Shown here in pieces: positions 17,546-26,986 of a stretch of 64,000 nucleotides of DNA (positions within the stretch are counted from its first letter, which is position 1; each line of letters opens with the position of its first letter). Position numbers and translations under genes: made by a program. Origin of the DNA: Methanobrevibacter ruminantium (lineage in GTDB: Archaea; Methanobacteriota; Methanobacteria; Methanobacteriales; Methanobacteriaceae). The notes beneath the pieces were generated by a model that searched no databases, had not been told where the DNA came from, and was given only the letters and a program-made list of their open reading frames with translations. The stretch spans positions 9,396 to 73,395 of the forward strand of contig SFKZ01000009.1 of NCBI GenBank assembly GCA_004553595.1, read 5' to 3'.

Positions 17546-18322
17546 ATGAAATACACAACCCAAATATTGAACGCATTGCTTCATCTCTTTCATTTAGAGA
17601 ATATCATATATATTCTACTGATTATAATAGGTGGATTTATATGTATAAAAGTGGGAGATAAAATTCTTACAAAACTCGAGCAGAAATTCGATTTGAATCT
17701 CACCGCCCATTACCTATTTAAGGACATAGTGAAATACACAGTGATTATTGTAGCCATTGCATGGATATTGCATGTTCTCGGAATCAATTTAGAAAGCATT
17801 TTAATCAGTTTAGGTGTTGTAGGTATTGCAATAGGTTTTGCATCACAGGATATTGTTTCTAACTTCATTTCCGGAGTTTTTGTAATCAGCGATAAAAGAA
17901 TCAAAGTTGGAGAGGTAATTGAAGTCAATAACTTTAAGGGAACCATCAAGAAAGTCGGATTTAGAAATACAATAATGATAAATCAAGACAACTTTGAGAT
18001 AACAATCCCTAACTCTGTCTTGAGCAAAAACATCTACAAGATGTATAAGCCAACTGAAGACCACAGGCTAAGAATCATAGCGACTTTGCCTCATGGAATG
18101 AATATCCCAGAATTCAAAGAAGCGCTTGATAAGATCATGTATGAATACAATTGGGTCATAAGTGGCAAAACCACAATCTTTTCAAAGGACTATACGGAAT
18201 GGGGCCCTAAAGTTGAGGTAAGCTATTGGATTACAGAATATAAATACACTGATTGCGGTAAAGTGACAATATTGGAAAATATCAATAGACTGATTGATGA
18301 GTATAAAAAACAGGAAAAATAG
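17546..18322 (+). CDS. Small-conductance mechanosensitive channel, MscS family
   Basis: A 258-residue inner-membrane channel that releases solutes on hypo-osmotic shock. Three hydrophobic segments (about 18-38, 58-78, 84-108) precede the cytoplasmic beta domain. The pore-lining helix is recognisable by its Gly/Ala pattern (ISLGVVGIAIGFASQDIVSNF), followed by GVFVISDKRIKVGEVIEV and IPNSVLSK, the standard MscS beta-domain motifs. The ribosome site is GAGGAAG. It is probably cotranscribed with rnz. Confidence 0.9.
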   Translation: MKYTTQILNALLHLFHLENIIYILLIIIGGFICIKVGDKILTKLEQKFDLNLTAHYLFKDIVKYTVIIVAIAWILHVLGINLESILISLGVVGIAIGFASQDIVSNFISGVFVISDKRIKVGEVIEVNNFKGTIKKVGFRNTIMINQDNFEITIPNSVLSKNIYKMYKPTEDHRLRIIATLPHGMNIPEFKEALDKIMYEYNWVISGKTTIFSKDYTEWGPKVEVSYWITEYKYTDCGKVTILENINRLIDEYKKQEK

Positions 18323-18425
18323 ATAAACTATAGAAAATAACAATAGTTAATTTTTTAAGTAAGAAGAATAAAGATAATATAAACAACTAAATTATTTAAT
18401 AATCCCATTGTAAAGAGGGTTAAAA

Positions 18426-19340
18426 ATGAATGAATTACAGAAAGAAATTATTCAATTGAAAGAAGAAAAGAATGCGATTATCCTCGCACATAACTACCAA
18501 CCAAAAGAAATCCAGGAAATAGCTGATTTCCTTGGAGACTCTTTAGAATTATGTAATAAGGCTGCAGAAGTGGAAGACAGAGATATCATTGTCTTCTGCG
18601 GAGTAGACTTTATGGCAGAAACTGCATATATGCTAAACCCGGATAAGAAAGTTCTAATCCCAGATATTGATGCAGAATGTCCTATGGCACATATGCTTAC
18701 TGGAGAAGAAGTCAGAGAAGCAAAAGAAAAATATCCTGATGCAGCAGTCTGCTTATATGTAAACAGTCTTGGTGAAGCAAAAGCGGAATCAGACATTCTA
18801 TGTACTTCTGGAAATGTCAAAAAGGTTGTAGCAAGTTTAGAAGAGGATACAATTCTCTTTGGACCAGACACCAATCTTGGAGAATACGTACAGCCATTTA
18901 CTGACAAAAAGATCATTCCAATTCCAGGTGACGGCCACTGTTATGTTCACAAGCTATTCCACAAGGAAGATATTGAAGATGCAAGGAAAAAATATCCTAA
19001 CATAGAAATCTTAATTCACCCTGAATCCAACAAAGAGGTTCAAGAACTTGCAGATCATGTCTTAAGTACTGGTGGAATGCTAGCCCATGTAAGGGATAGC
19101 CCAGATAAGGAATTTGTCATTGGAACTGAAGTTGACATGATTACAAGACTCAAATCAGAATGTCCAGACAAAACATACTACCCATTGCTTGAAGGAGCTA
19201 TTTGTAAAACCATGAAACTCCACACATTGGAAAAAGTAAGGGACTGCCTAATCAATGAAGAACCTAAAATTATTGTCCCTGAAGAAATAGCTGAAAAATC
19301 AACCAATGCTGTAGAAAGAATGCTGGAAGCATCTAAATAA
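18426..19340 (+). CDS. nadA: Quinolinate synthase A
   Basis: Condenses iminoaspartate with dihydroxyacetone phosphate to quinolinate, using a 4Fe-4S cluster with one open site. The 304-residue archaeal form has the three expected ligand cysteines: C85 (DAECPMAH), C172 (GHCYVHK) and C260 (EGAICKTMK). AHNYQPKEIQEIADFLGDSL near residue 21 and VCLYVNS near 108 are also family hallmarks. It has its own upstream region and an AGAGGG ribosome site, and is followed by a strong terminator hairpin. It works directly upstream of NadC. Confidence 0.96.
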   Translation: MNELQKEIIQLKEEKNAIILAHNYQPKEIQEIADFLGDSLELCNKAAEVEDRDIIVFCGVDFMAETAYMLNPDKKVLIPDIDAECPMAHMLTGEEVREAKEKYPDAAVCLYVNSLGEAKAESDILCTSGNVKKVVASLEEDTILFGPDTNLGEYVQPFTDKKIIPIPGDGHCYVHKLFHKEDIEDARKKYPNIEILIHPESNKEVQELADHVLSTGGMLAHVRDSPDKEFVIGTEVDMITRLKSECPDKTYYPLLEGAICKTMKLHTLEKVRDCLINEEPKIIVPEEIAEKSTNAVERMLEASK

Positions 19341-19359
19341 AAATAGTAAATAAACATCA

Positions 19360-19400
19360 GATAAAAAGAATATTTCTTTTTATCATTTTCTCTTTTTTTA
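19360..19400 (+). terminator. Hairpin-plus-T terminator after nadA
   Basis: GATAAAAAGAA (19360-19370) pairs exactly with TTCTTTTTATC (19374-19384) across a three-base loop, and a T-rich stretch with a T7 run follows. It lies 20 bases after the nadA stop. The arrangement resembles a bacterial intrinsic terminator; archaea may need only the T-tract. Confidence 0.75.
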
Positions 19401-19480
19401 TAGAATCTAAAATTTTAATAAAAACTAACAAATAAAAAAAAAAACTTTTTTTAAATAATTAAAACTTTTATGGTTAGAAC

Positions 19481-19765
19481 TTAATTCATGTCTTCCAAGA
19501 AGCTTGCAATGAAATAAGTCATTTCAATCTCTTCCCTTTTAATGAAATCTTCAAGTTTAAAATGTGCATCATCTGAAGCAAATGGGAAGAATTTTCTAGA
19601 ATAGAATATATTTAAGAGCAAATCACCATCTTCCACAATGGTTTCCCCTTCCAAGTTATTCAATAAAAAATCCAATTCCTTTTCAGTTAAATCAGACACC
19701 CTATAAGTTACATAGTGCATTTGATCTTCAGTTTCGCCATAATCCTCAACTTTAACGCTTAACAT
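19481..19765 (-). CDS. Small acidic protein of unknown function
   Basis: I do not recognise this 94-residue protein. It has an AAGGGA ribosome site before its ATG, and a composition (many Glu and Asp, aromatic residues) typical of real genes here. The predicted layout is a beta strand (MHYVTYRVSD), a helix (TEKELDFLLNNLE) and a beta hairpin ending in helices. No cysteine or membrane segment is present. It stands alone, downstream of the hydrolase pair on the same strand. Confidence 0.65.
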   Translation of the reverse strand: MLSVKVEDYGETEDQMHYVTYRVSDLTEKELDFLLNNLEGETIVEDGDLLLNIFYSRKFFPFASDDAHFKLEDFIKREEIEMTYFIASFLEDMN

Positions 19766-19896
19766 ATTTATCCCTTTTAATCTCTTAATTAAATTATGTT
19801 TTTTTAAATTATAATATTTTTCTAAATAAAAATTTAAATAAATTCTAAATAAAAATTAAATAAATCAATGAAAAATCAGTAAAATCAAATAATTGA

Positions 19897-20901
19897 TTAA
19901 TTATCCCTAAATTCCTTTATGAACTCTTCCAAATCATCTTTTACCTTAAACAATTCATTAGAGCCAACATGACCCATGCAAGAGTCAAAAATAAGCAATT
20001 TGTTATCCTTAATCATTTTGCTCATTGGAATCGCATCAAGATTTGGTGGGAAATATTGGTCCTGATTGATAGCTATAATCAATACTTTAGCAGTTATATT
20101 TTCCAACTGGTCTGTCAAATCATAATCGAGAGAAGAGTTATTCATATAAATCAAATCATTAGGATCTTCCTCTAAGCTTTCCTCTGCAAATTCCGCCATA
20201 GCAAGGCCAATTTCCTCATTTGTCATGTTGTTTCTGTATTCCTCTCTTGACAATCCATAGCAATACATTGCATCTGATGAAAGCTTTAAGCTTCTCTTCA
20301 ATGAGTCTGAAAGCGGCAAATCATAAGCTCCATCATTATAATCAGGATCTGATTCCAAAATGTTATTCATGATCTTGCTTAATGCAAAGTTATGTCCACC
20401 TACCTTAAAGCTGCTTACAAGAGAAATGATGAAATCAACTGAATCCTGATAAACGCATCCCCAAGTCAAGACTTCAAAACCACCCATTGAGTTTCCAATT
20501 AGCCCTTTCACATGAGTGATTCCGAATTTCTCTTCAATGAACTGCTTTTGGAAGTTTACCATATCTTCAATATCATACTCTGGAAACCTATTCATAAGAC
20601 CAGTTGTTGAGGGACTTGCAGAACCTGGACAGCCAAGAGCACTGACTGAAATGAAGAAGAATTTATCTGTATCAAATATCTCTCCACTGCCCATATCTTC
20701 AGAAATGCGTCTTGCAGAGTAACAGCTGCCACTTGAACCGTGGAAGTAAATTACAGCATTTGAAATGATTCCATTTTCATCATACTGTGGAGTTCCAAAG
20801 GTAATGTATTCAACTTTTGCATCCTTCAAGACTTCTCCATTATTGAATTTAAACTCATCTAAAGTAAAATACTCTGCTTCAATAGCTTCTACATCAAACA
20901 T
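19897..20901 (-). CDS. Alpha/beta-hydrolase, homoserine O-acetyltransferase-like
   Basis: A 334-residue alpha/beta-hydrolase. From my chosen start, the nucleophile is S138 (GNSMGG), with acid D281 (NQDQYFPP) and base H311 (GHVG), the order of MetX-like acyltransferases. The oxyanion region is HGSSGS near residue 54. I start at the ATG at 20901 because GGTTGAT lies just upstream. A longer frame to a TTG at 20964 adds a hydrophobic stretch but has no ribosome site. Whether it is an acyltransferase or an esterase cannot be decided. It follows an amidohydrolase gene on the same strand. Confidence 0.78.
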   Translation of the reverse strand: MFDVEAIEAEYFTLDEFKFNNGEVLKDAKVEYITFGTPQYDENGIISNAVIYFHGSSGSCYSARRISEDMGSGEIFDTDKFFFISVSALGCPGSASPSTTGLMNRFPEYDIEDMVNFQKQFIEEKFGITHVKGLIGNSMGGFEVLTWGCVYQDSVDFIISLVSSFKVGGHNFALSKIMNNILESDPDYNDGAYDLPLSDSLKRSLKLSSDAMYCYGLSREEYRNNMTNEEIGLAMAEFAEESLEEDPNDLIYMNNSSLDYDLTDQLENITAKVLIIAINQDQYFPPNLDAIPMSKMIKDNKLLIFDSCMGHVGSNELFKVKDDLEEFIKEFRDN

Positions 20902-20988
20902 GATATCAACCATAAAAATTAGAAAAATAAGAAAAAGTAAGAATGAAAAATAGCAACTTAACAAAATATTATCGTTTAGCGCTTATTT

Positions 20989-21786
20989 TTATTTTAAACC
21001 TAAAAGTTTAGCTGCATTTTCATAAAGAATTAAATTTCGCTCTTCTTCAGTTAAATCAATTTTATTGAACATTTCCATCTCACTTGTTGATTCCCACATC
21101 GGAAAATCAGTTGCCCATAAGACCTTATCTGCACCGTATGCATGAATCAAATCCTTTGCAGTTTCAGGAGACAATGCATATAAGCTTGAACTGCAATCTA
21201 CAAAGAGATTAGGAGTTCCTGCTAATTCTTCTGTTGCCTTTTCCCACATGCTCCATCCTGCAAAATGAGCGCCAATAACTGTGAGATCTGGAAACTTCTC
21301 AAGGAAAGGCTTTAAATGTTCAGGATTTGAATAATCATATCTGAAATCGCCGCAATGAATCATGATTGGCAATCCTCTTTCATTGACTGCCTCTCCCATC
21401 TTAAATGCCTTTTCCTCATTTAAGGCAAATTGCTGGAAATCAGGATGAACTTTCACACCTTTAAGGCCAAGTTCAATAATGTAATCCAAGTCACCATCAA
21501 TGTCTTCACTATCAGGATGCAATGTCCCAAAACCTGTAAAAAGGTCTGGATGGGATTTGACCTCAAAACTGATGAATTCATTGATTGATTGAACCTGCTT
21601 TGGAGTTGTTGCCACTGAATGGATAAGATAATGAACAACACCAACCTTATTTCCGTCTTCAATCAAGTCATTTACAGTCCCATTTAAAGACATGTGAAGG
21701 TCATAAAAATCACGAATCCCCTTTACAGCTTTTGCTGCAATCTTATCTGGATAAATGTGACAATGAGAATTAATTACTTTTTGCAT
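20989..21786 (-). CDS. Amidohydrolase (amidohydrolase-2 family)
   Basis: A 265-residue TIM-barrel metal-dependent hydrolase of the ACMSD-like amidohydrolase-2 group. The HxH metal motif is near the N-terminus (NSHCHIYP), a conserved histidine follows in IMIHCGDF, another in VIGAHFAGW, and the metal aspartate in LWATDFPMW. The substrate is unknown; these enzymes hydrolyse or decarboxylate small cyclic or aromatic acids. The ribosome site is AGGTGG. The alpha/beta-hydrolase gene follows after 87 bases, and the two may act on the same compound. Confidence 0.82.
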   Translation of the reverse strand: MQKVINSHCHIYPDKIAAKAVKGIRDFYDLHMSLNGTVNDLIEDGNKVGVVHYLIHSVATTPKQVQSINEFISFEVKSHPDLFTGFGTLHPDSEDIDGDLDYIIELGLKGVKVHPDFQQFALNEEKAFKMGEAVNERGLPIMIHCGDFRYDYSNPEHLKPFLEKFPDLTVIGAHFAGWSMWEKATEELAGTPNLFVDCSSSLYALSPETAKDLIHAYGADKVLWATDFPMWESTSEMEMFNKIDLTEEERNLILYENAAKLLGLK

Positions 21787-21956
21787 ATTAAATTAACCAC
21801 CTAATAAAATTATAAAATATTTTTCTATTAATTAATTTGTATAAAATCATTTAAAAAAGTTTATATTACCAGATTAAGTATTTTAAATAAAATAAATGAC
21901 TTTTAAAGAATACAAATCAAAAAAAAAAGAAAAAAAATGAATTTGAAAAGTTAAAG

Positions 21957-23333
21957 CTAAATGTCACTTCCTTTAACTTTTCCATTAATCAATCTGTCCA
22001 CATAGAGTTCAATGTATCCATAAGCTATTACAGAACCAAGGAAACCGCCTAAAAGCATACCGTAATAAATTCCACGCTCTCCCATATTGAATACAAATCC
22101 TAAAAGATATGCGAATATCAATACAAGTACAAATTCCCTGAATGTGGTTAAAATAAAGGAAGTTGTTCCTTTTCCAAGCCCTTGGAATACATTTCCAGCA
22201 CTTGCACCGAATGGAACATACAATATGAATAGGCACATCAATTGTATGAATGAAGCAATCAACGGTTCAAGATGTGAGCTTGCCTCTGAATATGAGAATA
22301 TGAATGCCACCTGATTTGCAAATACAAAGAGCAATATGCAAACTATAATGGATGAGATTAGACCTAGCTTAACGGAATATCTGCAAGCAGTTCTAATGTT
22401 TTCATACTTTTTAGCACCATATGCAACACCAGCAACGGTAATTGCAGCAGTTCCAACACCAATAGCTGGAAGCAAACCTAAGGATATGATTCTCCATCCT
22501 GCAGTATAAACTGCCACTGCAACTGAACCTGAAACCAAAGTGAGCATATAATTGACTGTAACTGCAAGAGCTGCCATAATCAATTGTTCCAAGCTTGCTG
22601 GAATTCCTACAACTAGAATATCCTTATACATTTTAAAATTATTATGGAAATCTTTCTTGTTATATGATAAGTATGTATCTTTCTTAATGAAAATCCAGTA
22701 TAACATCATTAGAATAGCAAATAGAGGAGATAAACCTGTTGCAAGAGCTGCACCTGAAACTCCCCAACCAAATGTGTAAATGAATATTGGATCTAAGACC
22801 ATATTGATAATAGCTACAATAGCAATAGGCAAAGTGGCTCTTTTTACATCTCCTTCTGCCCTAAATGCCCCTCCAAAAATAGGAGGGATTAAAATTGGAG
22901 CAGTGAAAGCGAATACAATTATGCCATAATCCATAGCATATTTCAATACATCACTTGCACCCATTATCTTTAATAGGGATTCTAAAGATAAAAGGAAAAA
23001 TACTGTAAGAATCAACGAAACAATTACACTTAAAATAGCAGAGTGCATAGCTGCATTATTTGCCTCATCTCTTTTTTCAGCACCAATATAACGAGAAATA
23101 AGAGATGTTGCACCAGCACCTATACCATTTCCAAATCCTACAAGCACCATAAACAATGGAGTTACATATCCAAGTGCTGCCAAAGGAGCAGGTCCTAATC
23201 CTGCTACCCAAATACTATCCACAATATTGTTTAAGAAAATTAAAAACATACTTGCTATCATAGGCCAAGCAAGCTTATTAATAGCTTTCTTAGGGTCTCC
23301 GGTAATCATTTCAACATTTTCATTCATTTCCAT
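21957..23333 (-). CDS. MATE-family multidrug/sodium efflux transporter
   Basis: An integral membrane exporter of the MATE family, which pumps cationic drugs or metabolites out against a sodium or proton gradient. About 460 residues with twelve predicted membrane helices in two homologous halves. The N-terminal INKLAWPMIASMFL and the LGFVTPLF-like/GNGIGAGATSLISRYIGA stretch are family features. I prefer the ATG at 23333, three codons inside the longest frame, because a GGAAATGAT site precedes it; 23342 is the alternative. The promoter carries a 19-bp tandem repeat, suggesting specific regulation. Confidence 0.9.
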   Translation of the reverse strand: MEMNENVEMITGDPKKAINKLAWPMIASMFLIFLNNIVDSIWVAGLGPAPLAALGYVTPLFMVLVGFGNGIGAGATSLISRYIGAEKRDEANNAAMHSAILSVIVSLILTVFFLLSLESLLKIMGASDVLKYAMDYGIIVFAFTAPILIPPIFGGAFRAEGDVKRATLPIAIVAIINMVLDPIFIYTFGWGVSGAALATGLSPLFAILMMLYWIFIKKDTYLSYNKKDFHNNFKMYKDILVVGIPASLEQLIMAALAVTVNYMLTLVSGSVAVAVYTAGWRIISLGLLPAIGVGTAAITVAGVAYGAKKYENIRTACRYSVKLGLISSIIVCILLFVFANQVAFIFSYSEASSHLEPLIASFIQLMCLFILYVPFGASAGNVFQGLGKGTTSFILTTFREFVLVLIFAYLLGFVFNMGERGIYYGMLLGGFLGSVIAYGYIELYVDRLINGKVKGSDI

Positions 23334-23372
23334 AATAATCATTTCCGAACTATTATAAATATATACATAGTC

Positions 23373-23381
23373 CTATATAAA
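23373..23381 (-). promoter_or_regulatory. Candidate TATA box for the MATE gene
   Basis: On the minus strand TTTATATAG (23373-23381 plus-strand coordinates) lies about 40 bases upstream of the start codon, which predicts a short leader. The tandem repeat begins two bases further upstream, where archaeal activators or repressors commonly bind. Confidence 0.5.
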
Positions 23382-23382
23382 A

Positions 23383-23423
23383 TTTTAAGGATATTACTAA
23401 TTTTTAAGGATATTACTAATTTT
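23383..23423. repeat. Two tandem 19-bp units upstream of the MATE promoter
   Basis: Bases 23383-23423 repeat with a period of exactly 19 and no mismatch over slightly more than two units (unit TTTAAGGATATTACTAATT). Two turns of helix spacing puts both copies on the same DNA face, as expected of paired regulator sites. Confidence 0.85.
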
Positions 23424-23548
23424 GAAAAATTCATAAAAAAGTAATAAATTGATTAAATTTATAAAAAATAAAAACAAATATTGATTATTGGAAATAAAAC
23501 AAACTATTTGATAAAAATTTACTATTTATAAAACTTAAAACTGATAAA

Positions 23549-24334
23549 ATGAAATACAAAATTTTAGAAAATCCTAATTATGAAGAGACTTATGAGCTTA
23601 TTGAGGAAGGCCTTAGGAAAAAGGCAACCATACTTCTTTTTGCATGCTGTAGAGTCAGCTATGAAGGCCGTGCATTAAGTGAACTTGATTATGGTGAAAG
23701 AATAATCATGATGAAGCCAGACGGATGCTTCCTGATTCATCAGGACAATAAAGTGGATCCAGTCAATTGGCAACCTCCTAAATCAAGACCAAGAGCTTAC
23801 ATCAAAGATGAAATACTATTTTTGGAAAGTCATAGGCGCAGCCCTCCTGAAAGATTGGAAGTTGAGGTAAGAAAAGTCCATTACGCTAACTATAACCTAA
23901 TTGAAGATTATGAAGAGCTTGAAAGAGCAGGCTATGAAAAGGATATGGGTGACATGATTTGGGAAAAGCCTCACATAATTGAGGAAGGATTCCGTCCAAG
24001 CGTAAGGGAATATGCAACAGAGCACGGATTCATTGACATTCTTGGAAATGATAGTGAAGGAAACCTAATGATTTTAGAATTGAAGGCCCGTAAGGCAGGA
24101 ATAGCTGCAGTAAAACAAATCAGAAGATACTTGTCTGACTTTGAAAATAGGGAAAACAAGGAAATCAAAGGCGAAACTGGAGAAAAGCAGAAAATCAGAG
24201 GATTGCTTGTAGCGCCTTCAATAGGTGATGATGCACTTGAGCTTCTTGAAGAGGAAGGAATCGAATTTGTAGCTGTAGAACCTCCAAGAGAACTTAAAAA
24301 GGATAAAAAAGTTACTTTAGATGCTTTCGGATAA
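23549..24334 (+). CDS. nucS: Endonuclease NucS
   Basis: NucS/EndoMS cleaves mismatched or branched DNA and replaces MutS/MutL repair in many archaea and actinobacteria. The 261-residue length is standard. The C-terminal nuclease domain has the PD-(D/E)xK-type motif GFIDILGNDSEGNLMILELKARK (Asp, then Glu-Leu-Lys, residues about 171-195). The N-terminal DNA-binding domain has CRVSYEGRA and VNWQPPKSRPRAY, typical of the family. No clear Shine-Dalgarno precedes the ATG, so the mRNA may have a very short leader. mntP follows after 65 bases. Confidence 0.95.
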   Translation: MKYKILENPNYEETYELIEEGLRKKATILLFACCRVSYEGRALSELDYGERIIMMKPDGCFLIHQDNKVDPVNWQPPKSRPRAYIKDEILFLESHRRSPPERLEVEVRKVHYANYNLIEDYEELERAGYEKDMGDMIWEKPHIIEEGFRPSVREYATEHGFIDILGNDSEGNLMILELKARKAGIAAVKQIRRYLSDFENRENKEIKGETGEKQKIRGLLVAPSIGDDALELLEEEGIEFVAVEPPRELKKDKKVTLDAFG

Positions 24335-24399
24335 AAATGAATAAATAAATTTGATACTATAAAACTTTCAAAACATCAATTAAACACGTACTGATTATT

Positions 24400-24969
24400 A
24401 TGGATTTTATTTCAACATTACTCATTGCAATTGCATTGGCAATGGATGCATTCAGCGTTTCACTTACAAAAGGATTCACATTGAAGAAAATTACCAAAAG
24501 CCAAGTCTTGTGGTTTGCAATATTCTTTGGAGGATTCCAGGCATTGATGCCTGTTTTAGGTTGGTTAGGTGGAATTCAGCTGGAATGGCTCATAACTACC
24601 TTTGCCCCTTGGATAGCATTTATCCTTCTTCTTTTGATTGGATCAAATATGATAAAGGAAAGTTTCTCCAGCGATGAAGAAGAGGATTCATCCGATAAAT
24701 TTTCATTTAAGGAATTGACATTGCTTGCAATAGCTACAAGCATAGATGCATTTGCAGTTGGAATAACCTATGCAGTATTAAAAACAGATATCCTGATTCC
24801 AGTAATCATGATTGGGGTCACTGCATTCATATTTACAATAATCGGACTCTATTTAGGTAAAAAAATAGGATATTACTTTGGAGACAAGTTCGAAATACTT
24901 GGAGGAGTTATCTTAATCTTGCTTGGTGTAAAAATACTCCTCGAAGGATTAGGAATATTGATTTTATAA
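24400..24969 (+). CDS. mntP: Manganese efflux pump MntP
   Basis: A 189-residue, six-helix membrane exporter for Mn2+. The two internal repeats carry the conserved membrane aspartates in ALAMDAFSVSL (near residue 16) and ATSIDAFAVGI (near 118), and GGFQALMPVLGW matches the family. A cytoplasmic acidic loop (SSDEEEDSSDK) separates the halves. It is followed by a clear terminator. Regulation by manganese is known in bacteria; I see no riboswitch here. Confidence 0.92.
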   Translation: MDFISTLLIAIALAMDAFSVSLTKGFTLKKITKSQVLWFAIFFGGFQALMPVLGWLGGIQLEWLITTFAPWIAFILLLLIGSNMIKESFSSDEEEDSSDKFSFKELTLLAIATSIDAFAVGITYAVLKTDILIPVIMIGVTAFIFTIIGLYLGKKIGYYFGDKFEILGGVILILLGVKILLEGLGILIL

Positions 24970-24980
24970 AAATAGTTAAA

Positions 24981-25017
24981 TGAGCTTTAGAATATTAAAG
25001 CTCAAAATCTTTTTTTA
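24981..25017 (+). terminator. Hairpin-plus-T terminator after mntP
   Basis: TGAGCTTTA (24981-24989) pairs perfectly with TAAAGCTCA (24996-25004) around a six-base loop, and the tail AAATCTTTTTTT follows. It also lies eight bases from the end of the convergent gene at 25025. The same tail follows the hairpin at 33034. Confidence 0.8.
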
Positions 25018-25024
25018 ATAATAA

Positions 25025-25525
25025 TTAGAGATCTAAAACGAATTTTTGTCCGCTTTCTTTCTTAAGACGTTCAATCTCTTCCTTTTGATGCCTTATAGCA
25101 TAATCATTATAAGGCTTAGGAGATAATGTATGTCCATCATACTCCAATTTATAAATAACATACTCATCAGTATCTAAAGAAATAGTGTCCTCAGCGGATT
25201 TTAATTCAATAGCATTCAATTCTTCCATAATTGATTGATACTCTTTTTCTTCCTGTTGAATGAGCTCATCCAAATCCCTTTTTTGCATGGATTGATTAAG
25301 CTGCATGCCTAATCCAATCATTCCATTGACTTCCTTTCCACCAATCTCAAATACAGACACTCTTATATGTTCCATTTGCTTAAGCATATGATCCAAAGTT
25401 GGTTGAGTTACAGGTTTTTCTCTTGCAGTTCCAATGATGTTTATTTCATAATCATTTTCCCAATCCTCAATTTTATAAACTGCATAATTGATATTGTCAC
25501 ATTTAATTTCTTTTTCTTCAGCCAT
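25025..25525 (-). CDS. Hypothetical acidic helical protein
   Basis: I do not recognise this 166-residue protein. It is rich in Glu, Lys and Gln, with a likely coiled-coil helix at about 78-110 (MQKRDLDELIQQEEKEYQSI) and another near the C-terminus (RHQKEEIERLKKES). Two strand-rich parts (15-35 and 117-135) both contain a YxIYK/YAVYKI-type pattern, perhaps an internal repeat. No cysteine pair or membrane segment is present beyond one Cys at residue 9. The ribosome site GTGAT supports the start. It faces mntP tail to tail. Confidence 0.7.
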   Translation of the reverse strand: MAEEKEIKCDNINYAVYKIEDWENDYEINIIGTAREKPVTQPTLDHMLKQMEHIRVSVFEIGGKEVNGMIGLGMQLNQSMQKRDLDELIQQEEKEYQSIMEELNAIELKSAEDTISLDTDEYVIYKLEYDGHTLSPKPYNDYAIRHQKEEIERLKKESGQKFVLDL

Positions 25526-25756
25526 ATTATCACATTATTCTTAAAGATTATTAAAAGATTATTTTTAAAAATTTTCAATTAAATATTAATTTCTAATTAC
25601 TAAATAAAATAATTTACCTTAATTTCTTAAAAATATCCTTAAAATATGTTAAATTTTAAATATAAGATTAAATATAAAGATTAATATTAGTATATATTAT
25701 AATATATTAAAGAATTTTTATAAGTATTTTTAATCTATTGAGTAGGAGGTTAAAAT

Positions 25757-26827
25757 TTGGTAAAATATTGTCAAGAGTGTGGAAATGCAAGTTATGACAG
25801 TGCACCAGTTTGTGGTAACTGTGGTGCTAAACTTCCTCCAAAATCTGAAGCAAATGCTAGACATCCTAAGTTAGAAGGAAAATTCAAACCAGGAGTAATC
25901 ACTAGCACAAATGATTCAATATTCTCCGGCAGTTCATCTAGCTTTGGAAAAGGATTATCTAGCAAGTTAGGAAGCTTCGATTTAAGTAAATTTAGTAGTG
26001 TTTCTAGAGAGAAAGAACAAAAAAGTCACACTCAAGCTCAAAGTACTAAACCTTCATTCAGCAAAACTGCAACTGAAGGATTCAAGCAAAAAGATAAGGG
26101 AATCAAAGACCCTGCTAAGAAATTCAGTTCTGCAAAAACTGAAAAGATCACTAGGGAAATTAAAAAGGAAATCCCTAAGAAAGATAAAATTAAAATTCCT
26201 AAAAAAGAGAAGAAAGCTGAACCTAAAGTCACTAAAAAATCAGACGGCGGTTCCAACCTAAACATTAGAAAAATTGCAATTGTTGCAATACTTGCAATAA
26301 TCATTCTATTGATTGCAGGAATTGGACTTAATGGACTACAAAACCAAACCACTGATGAAGTTAAGAACTATTCAGATGGAATAATCAGTTTTGATTACTC
26401 TGGAAACTGGTCCATGTACAACAATACCGATGGAAACAGCAATTCCAGCGATATTGCATTTAAAACTAAAGACAACACATTAATTGGATTCACTACAATT
26501 CAAAGTGATGACATTACCTATGAAAAGATCATAAGTGACATTAACGCAACATCACAATCCTTAAATGGGGAGGTCTTAGATGCTGAAACTGTTGATATAG
26601 GTGGAATTCCATCCTTGAGAATGACAATCAGCACTGCAGACCAAGGATATTCAAGATACTACTGTACCTTACGTGATGGAGTGTACTACAGCTTTGTCAT
26701 AAACAATGGAAAATCAAGTAATCAAGACATAAGCGCTTTGAATACAACTGAAATCCAAAATATGATTAATAGTATTAGTTTTCAAACAACAGAAATTGAT
26801 GCAGCAGACGGTGCAGAAATAGCCTAA
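25757..26827 (+). CDS. Zinc-ribbon membrane-anchored protein with extracytoplasmic domain
   Basis: A 356-residue protein with three parts. An N-terminal zinc ribbon (C5, C8, C19, C22) leads into a long Ser/Lys-rich, probably disordered region (about 30-165). One transmembrane helix follows (about 172-194), then a C-terminal extracytoplasmic domain of about 155 residues with Asn-linked-glycosylation-like NxT/NxS sites, resembling PsbP-type domains. Translation starts at TTG (25757), as an AGGAGGT site lies seven bases upstream and no ATG fits. Such cytoplasmic-ribbon/outside-domain proteins are frequent in Methanobrevibacter; function is unknown. Confidence 0.75.
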   Translation: MVKYCQECGNASYDSAPVCGNCGAKLPPKSEANARHPKLEGKFKPGVITSTNDSIFSGSSSSFGKGLSSKLGSFDLSKFSSVSREKEQKSHTQAQSTKPSFSKTATEGFKQKDKGIKDPAKKFSSAKTEKITREIKKEIPKKDKIKIPKKEKKAEPKVTKKSDGGSNLNIRKIAIVAILAIIILLIAGIGLNGLQNQTTDEVKNYSDGIISFDYSGNWSMYNNTDGNSNSSDIAFKTKDNTLIGFTTIQSDDITYEKIISDINATSQSLNGEVLDAETVDIGGIPSLRMTISTADQGYSRYYCTLRDGVYYSFVINNGKSSNQDISALNTTEIQNMINSISFQTTEIDAADGAEIA

Positions 26828-26986
26828 AACTAATCTATTAATTTTTTATTTTTAACTTCCGCTTAAAAATAAATATTTTTTCTTTTTTATTTTTCTTAAT
26901 TTTTTTATTTTTTAATTTTATAATTTTATAATTTTTAAATATTAACCTATTTTTAATTTTTATCATTAACTATCGAGGAAACAAAC

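Noticed and set aside
20902..20964. Hydrophobic N-terminal extension of the alpha/beta-hydrolase as a signal peptide
   Set aside because: The extension begins at TTG without a ribosome site, while GGTTGAT precedes the internal ATG at 20901 and the family has no signal peptide.
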